DNA of 54,490 nt from Clostridia bacterium (lineage in GTDB: Bacteria > Bacillota > Clostridia > Christensenellales > UBA1242): the NCBI GenBank assembly GCA_017468205.1, contig JAFUJK010000058.1:1-54490 (forward strand), in the 5' to 3' direction. The notes under the pieces are model-generated. The model worked only from the letters and a program-made list of their open reading frames with translations. It did no database searches and was not told where the DNA came from. Numbering within the stretch: the first letter of the stretch is position 1; each line of letters starts with the position of its first letter. The position numbers and the translations under genes were made by a program. This document shows positions 45,501 through 51,800 of this stretch, piece after piece.

Positions 45501-47428
45501 GCGCAGGGGCAAACTTTGGTGGACTTGCAGGAGCAAACTTTGGTGCGGTTTACGGCTGTTCTGTTGGAACAATCATTCCAGTTACCTCAACAAGTGCAAC
45601 CGCAAGTACATTTAGTGGCATTGAAGAAAAGTTTAGCGACAACTATTCAGGATTAACACAAAATGAATTACCTCAATTCTACTTAAATGCAGGCGCATAT
45701 AATGTGGTAATTGGTGGACTTGTTGGTGTAAGCACAGGTAGCATCATTGGTGCATTTAACAATATGGACATTTACTTCGCTGGTGGAAATGTTGTTGCTG
45801 GAGGCATTGCAGGCTCTCTTGAAAACACAATTATGAATAACAGCCTTTCGCAAGGCAGGATAATCGTAAATTCTATGAGTGAATTAACCAAAATAGGTGG
45901 TCTTGTTGGAAATGTTACAAATAGTTTCGTATCCGCAAGTATCGCAAATGGAAATATTATGGCTTATAGTGTTGTTAGTGATAATTTGGGACTTGCTTTT
46001 GGTGGATTTAGCGGTGTTATGGCAGGAATTGTAGTAAATAACAATTTGAGCGGAAATCTTGATATTTCACAAACAAATACACATTATACTGAAAGCTTAA
46101 CAACAGCGCAACTTCAATCAGCTTCACGCGTAAATGCTTTAATTAAAGTTGATAGCAATCACTTCAATCCTACACTTTGGATAGTTGGCGATGCATCAAA
46201 GAACTATAACTATCCATATCTTGGAATTAGTAAACTTAATTTTGATACGGGTGATGGTTCAGTAGCTTCTCCATATCAAATTAGAGAGGGTACAGAACTT
46301 GTTAGAACAACACAGAGCGCAACAGGTAAATATTTTGTAATCGTTCGTGATTTGGCACTATCAAATGAGAATTATCTAACCACTTCAAATTCTACAATAA
46401 GTGCAAAATCTGTTGATGGTTGCGGAAATGTTGTGTTGGTTGAGGAAATAAAAGCTCCAACTTCAAGTAGTGGAATTTTAAATGCTGGTATGTTTAAATT
46501 AATTAGCGAAAGCACAACTATTTCAAGTCTTGGTGTGGTATTTAACGAAAGTAACTTAAATGCTTTGAATACGCAAATTGTATTCGGTGCTCTCGCGAGC
46601 GAGAATCGCGGAAGCATTAAACATTGTGTTGCAGTAAGCCTTGGCACAATCTCGTTTGCTTCACTTCCAAATTCACGTCTTGGTGGGCTTGTAGGTGTAA
46701 ACGCAGGTAGCATTTCTTATAGTTGGGCTGATGTAAATATCACTGCAAGTGATGGATATATTGGTGGTCTTGTTGGCTTGTTAGGTTCTAGTCAGAGTGC
46801 TAGTAGCACAAGTACCGCAAACATCAAAAACTCATTCTCGCAAGGTGATTTAGTCGTTAGTCAAGATTCTAGCAAGAATTATTCTGAAACTTCTGTTGGT
46901 GGACTTGTAGGACTTGCGAACTCTGAAATTGATAATGGTTATACTATTGAAAATAGTTATGTTTACGGCACAAAAATATTTGTGAACCTTGCAGGGTCAA
47001 AAGTTGGTGCGTTAGTTGGAAATGCAATCAAATTTGACATTACAAAGACATATTCATATGTATATACCGCAGGAGCGAGAGATAGCAACATTGGCGCGGG
47101 CAACTATACAAATATTGGATTAATCGGAAATACTGTTATCGGTGCATACGATTCAACAAGCGTAATCGCTGTATGGCTCGGACTTAATGATGGTGTTCGT
47201 TCAACCGCGACAGAATTTGATACAAGTTTAGTATCAATTATTGAAACCTTGCGTTCAACATCTATCGGTACAGGTTGCTATCCAGATTGGAGAGCAATAG
47301 ATTGGGCTCGAAATGCAAGTGTTGGCGGAAGTAACGAATATGCTCCTTATCTTGTTGACGTTACACCAAGTGATAGGCAAGAGAAGGGCGGAATCGAATT
47401 GTCTGCTGAATCAGTGTTTGAACTTTAA
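39509..47428 (+). CDS. Giant GLUG-repeat surface protein, C-terminal part
   Basis: A 2639-codon frame in the same phase as the preceding lipoprotein gene, separated only by one TAA and eight sense codons. It lacks a signal peptide, and its nominal GTG start has no ribosome site. It is therefore more likely the continuation of the upstream protein than a separate gene. It carries at least thirty GLUG motifs (for example VGGLVGQNAGAIANSYFANG and IGGLVGLNTGGLISYSYS), giving a very long predicted beta-helix with Ser/Thr/Asn-rich turns. There is no enzymatic motif, LPXTG or C-terminal membrane helix. If the stop is real, this part is made only by readthrough or not at all. A terminator follows at once. 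Confidence 0.65.
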   Translation: MYANGADDGILNANIRTYSTLKVVWELQTPSLETYKKYNSSVDEAGFNSAVNSIEGKVASKLKLINERGDGQGGVWRYNDGNGFVTIQSALSYDNFILSYTTMTNGLSYYIIKGKDTISLNFDINFYGYYVYDVDSSCYVLMLDDEIEGLNSALFVPNYERLFNQEFVVNFINDTTDDTPDLIDSVEKFRSMRAGVSYMLTTDITLDDWEPIDTAITSLDGNGYVINLRSFAETGGTDTIEYGLFSRLPQGSILKNLIVDVSYNMWIDLQDASNVNFGFIAGVNEGSIYNCEVVVTQNKDDWRVLYDNTTRPYSQNSDFAFVNNVFNQLLDQSSDSKYSGYNTLASAFVMTDLSTTSRVVTTNVGALVGQNTQSGTITNSRVGRVDSQNSLGVNKAYGLQGLNLFASGRVGGLVGQNAGAIANSYFANGMVINYSSSIYSSSNSNGSKTAGLVADQTSTGRISSSFARGQMDSDAQCVFGGIVAYGTIGGLVHSNAGTILNSYSNLPLSSSNAIGGFVYENTGNGTIKYSYSMSKINSTGLINGIFIGANTEGDILNGQNTTVENCYYYSTDNSLVDSSSPATAISAEEWSNAKGLAFDGFVISEEEDSTWYIDTTRTYLGPQLRFADRINYSHRSNDYTYDINSEYGSQTNPILIASLIDWQNVFNYSDANGEIRSQFMDANPANTSSSSSLAKYVFGQYYVALINDVDFGASMHETAYNTIFKGNMLGNGYNLKGLSYRYSNTSTASVNDFGVFSSLDGARVHNLNLIVDGQITTRARHMGTLAGTIKDSFVENVTINGTNSLASITGLNMTGALAGFVGGDSEIRNIESRISVSSISATVANAPFRYYYTEYSDSSYAGGIIGVVDLNYEENAENNPRIQGLTVTNNVTIYGEIAGGVLGLIATDSEAKDITFIVNTANEFAPKILGTNFSGGLVGENRGQLIASYIGIDVKEQMELDSTITSSTNPANHIGYTGLFENTNSSTAIGGLVGLNTGGLISYSYSRVAVVASKVSIAGGLVGMAISAPENYSPTGGDVVMGYLRALSLGENNIYNISNLTTYTESNGNIISNGAMNFSATLYQVYTTSMVNSNKVIGGLVGAVIGAPIYASASNAYIVAVNNYDTSSAFTSKIGDSTYEIGSVIGYLGYVVSGKSTVPVVGSRQYDEQTNKTTGTSASNIRAVEKIGNYNVMAIGKIATASTGDAVPSVNMSMTATSFVGYATSASDKSFESFNNTIWQLDNSKISHRFPILKSNYSSTVTDIDTVDKLFAFFEDANENSYGKVVTDLTIYGSDWQGYVLDKSKTTIASSLLEAVSGRLEGAVPSDMDNAVTRNAKITLTGFTPTQAANFDSLFGYTSKFRLLNIDFVFDFSIDATEHNFTSFGLLAMESVSSNFENISVTLNDGSSLTVNKFDNVGFVVGKAQSSSFTNVITSGTTITVQDYSASTAGTSNFGALFGLGAIDNTISGSQFGEWNLVYLSTGNYSVAIGGLVGRSSGILNVRGVLMDTQNFIFNTDISLDANSAEINVGGVAGKLESSARIQNFEISGTIDISRLSGNTNSNAFIGGIIGNALNTNFAYLSSKMLINSNINDGNVYLGGVAGYVENRQRFIGTSAPMQFSGYTAQYITSNSNIVHTAGANANVYAGGVFGAVKNNLVMANANIVPEGEAREIFCALVANGELNINTTASKIFAGGVIGNVTQGILNNDEYSELIKSNSVLRITQCAFVGKLDVTNAQSNSSDNFLGGIVGFSQLAIYDSLSNGTISFNATSAISSYLGGIVGITNTDIAYCISISSVQTRMPTNSMVTAQNNALVGTIDGNNARVIYSYYSAELAGVIDDYGTNLTALQMLDATNFSNRNTMILTNWTYLTKETDVGSVKQISFMYPKLLNDYLDLSIESAMVPCFVSDLNMLSSQLANAEKPNKTIIFDTDIINLTAIPSIEINNARKIVGNGVVVEIADLSSSISGNVGLFKEIPQNVVVSGFTIEYGKSTLNASAGANFGGLAGANFGAVYGCSVGTIIPVTSTSATASTFSGIEEKFSDNYSGLTQNELPQFYLNAGAYNVVIGGLVGVSTGSIIGAFNNMDIYFAGGNVVAGGIAGSLENTIMNNSLSQGRIIVNSMSELTKIGGLVGNVTNSFVSASIANGNIMAYSVVSDNLGLAFGGFSGVMAGIVVNNNLSGNLDISQTNTHYTESLTTAQLQSASRVNALIKVDSNHFNPTLWIVGDASKNYNYPYLGISKLNFDTGDGSVASPYQIREGTELVRTTQSATGKYFVIVRDLALSNENYLTTSNSTISAKSVDGCGNVVLVEEIKAPTSSSGILNAGMFKLISESTTISSLGVVFNESNLNALNTQIVFGALASENRGSIKHCVAVSLGTISFASLPNSRLGGLVGVNAGSISYSWADVNITASDGYIGGLVGLLGSSQSASSTSTANIKNSFSQGDLVVSQDSSKNYSETSVGGLVGLANSEIDNGYTIENSYVYGTKIFVNLAGSKVGALVGNAIKFDITKTYSYVYTAGARDSNIGAGNYTNIGLIGNTVIGAYDSTSVIAVWLGLNDGVRSTATEFDTSLVSIIETLRSTSIGTGCYPDWRAIDWARNASVGGSNEYAPYLVDVTPSDRQEKGGIELSAESVFEL

Positions 47429-47432
47429 AAAC

Positions 47433-47461
47433 AAAAAAGACGTAGGTTATACGTCTTTTTT
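47433..47461. terminator. Bidirectional terminator between convergent genes
   Basis: AAAAAAGACGTA pairs with TACGTCTTTTTT around GGTTA. It serves the giant gene on the plus strand and the Rho-like gene on the minus strand, whose stop is just beyond. Confidence 0.85.
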
Positions 47462-47462
47462 G

Positions 47463-48689
47463 CTATATTGTACGCACAACTTCGGTATAGGTGTTTTCTG
47501 GGTCGAAAAATTCGTCCTTACCTTGAATATATGCGGTGCGATTTAGTTTGATATGCGTATTGCAAAGTCCGTCAAGTGTTTCGCAGAACTGAACAAATTG
47601 AGAATCACTGCTATCGGACGAACCTGCTAGAATTATAGTAATACTTCCATTTTGTGAATAAAAGCTATTCGCAAGCAAACGCTTTAATTGTTGAATTATT
47701 CCCATATAGAATGTTTGATGTTGGTGTTCTGGAATAAGTTCTTTTAGGTTGCTCATTAGGTCAACAATATCGTCAATTATCAGCACAACATCTTTGCCTA
47801 GTTCGCACAAGCGTTTGATTCGTTCTGCAAGCAGGTCAAAATAAAAACTTATGTTGCGCGCTTCTGCGTCAAAGGTAGTGAAGAAATAATCACTAGATTC
47901 AAGTGCCACTTTTTCTTCTGGCTTTTTGCAAATTGATAGGTAAACGATAGAATGTGTTGCCTCCATATCCTTTGCAATGCAGTTACAAAGAAAGTTTTGC
48001 CCGCTTGATTTTTGTCCTAAAATCATAACTCTTTGCCCGCGTCTAATTTGACAGATATTATTTAAAAAATCAAGATTTTTAAGTGTAAATTTAATTGGTT
48101 CATCAAGTGATGAGCATTTCATTTCCTCAAAAATAGGGCGTACGAGCTTACTCGGCTCTATTCCGTTTATGCTAATGATTTTTGAAACTACTGGAACATT
48201 ATTTTCAAAATTAATCAAGCAATTTATTAAATCTCCATTTCTTAATGTATTAAAATGGGGAATGTTTGCATCAATTTGTGAAAAAACGTCGATGTAGATT
48301 TCACCAGCTTTGCAAGGGAAGAAGTACTTATCGTGTCCAACAATTTCGATATAACCCGAATAAATGATGTTCTCTTGTGTAATAGAGTTAAATTTGGGAG
48401 AATGTAAAATACTTGATTTTGAAGGATTAAACTTTTTGAGTGATTGGCTGTCAAAACCTATGATTTTGTCCCATTCTGTGTCAGGAATTAATTCCTTACT
48501 GTGAGGTCTGCCACTTTTTACCTTGGTATATGGCTCAACTTCGCCCTTAACAATGCTTATTATTGCGCTACGCAATTCCTCTACTTTTAAAGATGTAGGA
48601 CTGCGTACACCAATCTTAAATCCGACTTCACGCAACTGGAATAAATTGAGTGAAGCAAGTTTTGTTAAATCAACTGAATACTTTTTCAT
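47463..48689 (-). CDS. Degenerate Rho-like protein (ATPase motifs lost)
   Basis: A 408-residue homologue of termination factor Rho. Residues 1-50 resemble the Rho_N helical domain and about 107-165 the cold-shock-like RNA-binding domain. About 200-385 align with the Rho ATPase: TFDAEARNISFYFDLLAERI (272-291) and KDVVLIIDDIVDL (299-311) match TFDEPAERH... and KDVVILLDSITRL. Key residues are missing. The Walker A GKT is GQN (230-232), the catalytic DERPEE is CKKPEE (254-259), and the arginine-finger region is altered (NRTAYIQGK). The proper P-loop lysine is therefore absent. TAGGAGG precedes ATG, and a promoter lies at 48722-48750. ATP-driven termination is unlikely; an RNA-binding role or regulation of a true Rho is inferred. 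Confidence 0.8.
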   Translation of the reverse strand: MKKYSVDLTKLASLNLFQLREVGFKIGVRSPTSLKVEELRSAIISIVKGEVEPYTKVKSGRPHSKELIPDTEWDKIIGFDSQSLKKFNPSKSSILHSPKFNSITQENIIYSGYIEIVGHDKYFFPCKAGEIYIDVFSQIDANIPHFNTLRNGDLINCLINFENNVPVVSKIISINGIEPSKLVRPIFEEMKCSSLDEPIKFTLKNLDFLNNICQIRRGQRVMILGQKSSGQNFLCNCIAKDMEATHSIVYLSICKKPEEKVALESSDYFFTTFDAEARNISFYFDLLAERIKRLCELGKDVVLIIDDIVDLMSNLKELIPEHQHQTFYMGIIQQLKRLLANSFYSQNGSITIILAGSSDSSDSQFVQFCETLDGLCNTHIKLNRTAYIQGKDEFFDPENTYTEVVRTI

Positions 48690-48721
48690 AAATGCCTCCT
48701 ATAATATGTCATTTTGCTACA

Positions 48722-48750
48722 ATTTTAGCATAATTTCTTCAAAAAGTAAA
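48722..48750 (-). promoter_or_regulatory. Promoter of the Rho-like gene
   Basis: Minus strand: TTTACT (48750-48745), a 17-base spacer and TAAAAT (48727-48722) with an extended TG. Confidence 0.6.
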
Positions 48751-48830
48751 CTATTTTTTAAAATTTTTTAAATTTATACAAAAAACTACAAAAATATATT
48801 TTTTTGTTAAAAATTGTATTTTAATATAAT

Positions 48831-48862
48831 AAAAAAAACAAGGATTTTTTCCTTGTTTTTTT
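48831..48862 (-). terminator. Terminator after the partial giant protein
   Basis: CAAGGA pairs with TCCTTG, extended by A-T pairs, around a short A/T loop, with a T8 run on the minus strand. Confidence 0.85.
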
Positions 48863-48873
48863 GTGCGGGTGGT

Positions 48874-51800
48874 TTAACGCACTTTCATACGTGTACGCAT
48901 AAGTATGAATGTAACAATTACACCAATAACAACTACGCAGGCAATTACAATAAGAATGATAGCCGCAGTGTTGAGTGGAACGCTGATTGTAAGTCTGTGG
49001 CTTGTTAAAATATTTCCACTTGCAGATTGTAGTTGCACGATGTAAGTGCCAGATTCGCTATAATTAAATGTTTGAGGTTCAAGAATTTCCAATGCAAGTT
49101 CATCAATAGAGTAAGCGATTTCGCCATTGACAAGCAATACACAATTTCCAACGCGCTCGTATATGCTTTGAGCATTTATTGTGATGCTAAATCCTGCCGT
49201 ACTCGACGAACCCCAGTCGCGTGAACAATTAATTGTAGGTTCTTCGTTGTTAATCCAGAAGCTAAATGTGTAGTCTTGGCTTGGATTATAACCTTCACCA
49301 GCATAGCGAACGGTTACGGTATATCTACCAACGCCAAAGTTTTCAGGATTAATGTTGAATGCGTGAATTTTTGAATTTTCACCGCGAACTTCACTTGTAA
49401 TGTCGCCTCTGTCGGCACTAATTATTGAAATTACCTCATAACCAGTTATAGCAGAGAATTCATAGCTTGCAAGCGCTTCGTTAGGTGAAAGGATTGTAAA
49501 TTGATATGTCGCAAGAAGTGGGGCAGAACTTGTACCAACGGTTGACTTAATTGAACCAGTCATTGATACACTATAAACACCAGGTTCGCTAAACAAGTAG
49601 TGTCCGTTGTTTGGCGTTACGATGTATGGTGCGTTGTTACGCATTATTTCAACTTTCATTGAGTCGTATTTGCTCAAATCTCCCGAGAAAGTTTGAGGAA
49701 TGTACAAGTCAACATCAGATGAGAAGGTTGCATATTGAATAGGTGCAAAATCATTTACGTAATAAACAACGTCGTTAAGTATTGTTAAAGTAAATTCTAT
49801 AAAGTTTGCACCAAAATATTGATTACGTCCCACAGCATCGTGAAGCCTTATAGTGTATATACCCGATTGTGTAAGAGTCATATTTCCAGAAGTAAAGTTT
49901 CCAACTTTTACACTGTTGTACGATAGTTCAAGAGTATAGAAGTTTTCATAAACATTATCATAATTTACGTCAATAGAAGCAGTTTCACCAACCAAATAGT
50001 TTGTGTTCCAAGTAAGGACTGCCTTTGATTTTTCTGTGTCAGTTTCTTTTGTATAAATGTTCTTTTGGTTTACAGTTGGAGTTTCGCCGTTGATTGTAAA
50101 TTGTGTTTCAAGTGCAATATTATTCGTGTTAGATAGGATACAAGTTACGGCAAAATATGTGTCTAGGTAGTGGGTGGTGCGTCCATAGACGTGATAAATT
50201 CGAGTATTGCCGTAGCGGTATTCATCAACCACTTCATAAGTTAATCCTTTGTCTTCGTTACATACAATTTCGATATTTCTATCAAAATCACGGTCAGAAC
50301 TTAAATAAACAAAGTGAGGTACGCTTATTTGTTGTGGAGCTGAAATTCCGTTTGAGAACATAAACGTATACAATTCATCGCGCGCTGTTAGCTGGGTTGT
50401 GGTGCCTGATGAATTGATTTGATATACGCCATAAACCGATACAGAGTATAACCTAATTGTAAATGTTATTGTTCCACCAGTTCCTGTGTAAAGTCCCATT
50501 GAGTTATACAATCTAACTTGATATACACCTTCATCACTAACAACTGTTTGAGGTTGTAGCACATCTTCTGAACCGTTAGGGGATACGAGTGTAACATAAG
50601 GAGAGAAGAGCGAGCCAGAATCAAACCATTGAATTTGAACAGCCTTTGATGTAACTTGGTTAATGAGCGGAGAACCTGCTGTGTCAGTTAGCGATACGCT
50701 AGGGAAGAAGGTATATATTGCAAAGTTAAAGTTTTCAGGTGAGTCTGTGTAGTTATCAACAGACATATTGAAAATATAGTGAATGTTGATAGGTGCGTGG
50801 AAAATCAATGTCCAAATGTTTGGGTTGAGGTCATTTACAACAACATTGAAATATTCGCTGTCCAATGGCAATGCTTCAACAGTGCCATCTTCAAGGATGT
50901 TGGTGTAAATGACAGCATTTTCAGTCGCATCAGTAATCGTAAGTTTTAAACGCAATGATGTCGCTTGATAAACAAATCTAGTTTCACTTGATGTGTAAGT
51001 ATAACTTTGACTGTCATACACAGCAGTTTCTGTTGAGCCTGTAAAGCGAAGTGATTTAACAAGTGTAGTGTCTGTTGGATAAGAATATCTAATCACGTTT
51101 CCAAAGTTATCAACAAATTCAAAGCGATATGAAATGTTGCTTGTCAATCTAAATGTAAAGCCTTTCTCCAATATTTCGCTTGTAAAATCGCTTGCCGATG
51201 TTGGAAGTCTTTGTAGAAGTGAGTCGCTAGATTGTTGCAAACCATTCATAAACACGCGCAAAGTTGTAAGGTAGTTAGATTGAGTCATTGATGGCATTTT
51301 GATTGTGAAAGTACCATCTTCATTTACAGTAATTAATTCCAAAAATTCTTGCTCATTAGTTATTAAACCTATACCAGGGGTGTTTATGTAAACAATAATG
51401 TCTTCGCCTGCTTGAAGTCTATTTGAAATAGTTAGTTTAATTTGACAACCACCACGTTCATTTGCGTGTGCTTGGGCTGTGCTCGTTATAAATTGATTTA
51501 ATCTAGCAATAATGCCAGCATCACCAGTAAGCGAAGAAAGTGTTGTGTTTTCTTGGTTCCAGAATGTAAGGTTTGTAAGAGTGTTTGTTGGCGCATAGTA
51601 AATTGTTTCTGCCTCTGTTCCCATAACATTTTCAATCTTGAATTTAAGCCACTTATCGTTGTTTTGGATTGTGTTAATTACAAAGTTTGCGCTGTTAAAT
51701 ACGATTGTATCTTCATTTGTGTAAAGAGGTTCATTATTGTAATTTACGCTTGTACCACTTTGAATGGTTGTGTAAATATCAATGTTGTCATCTTTAATGT

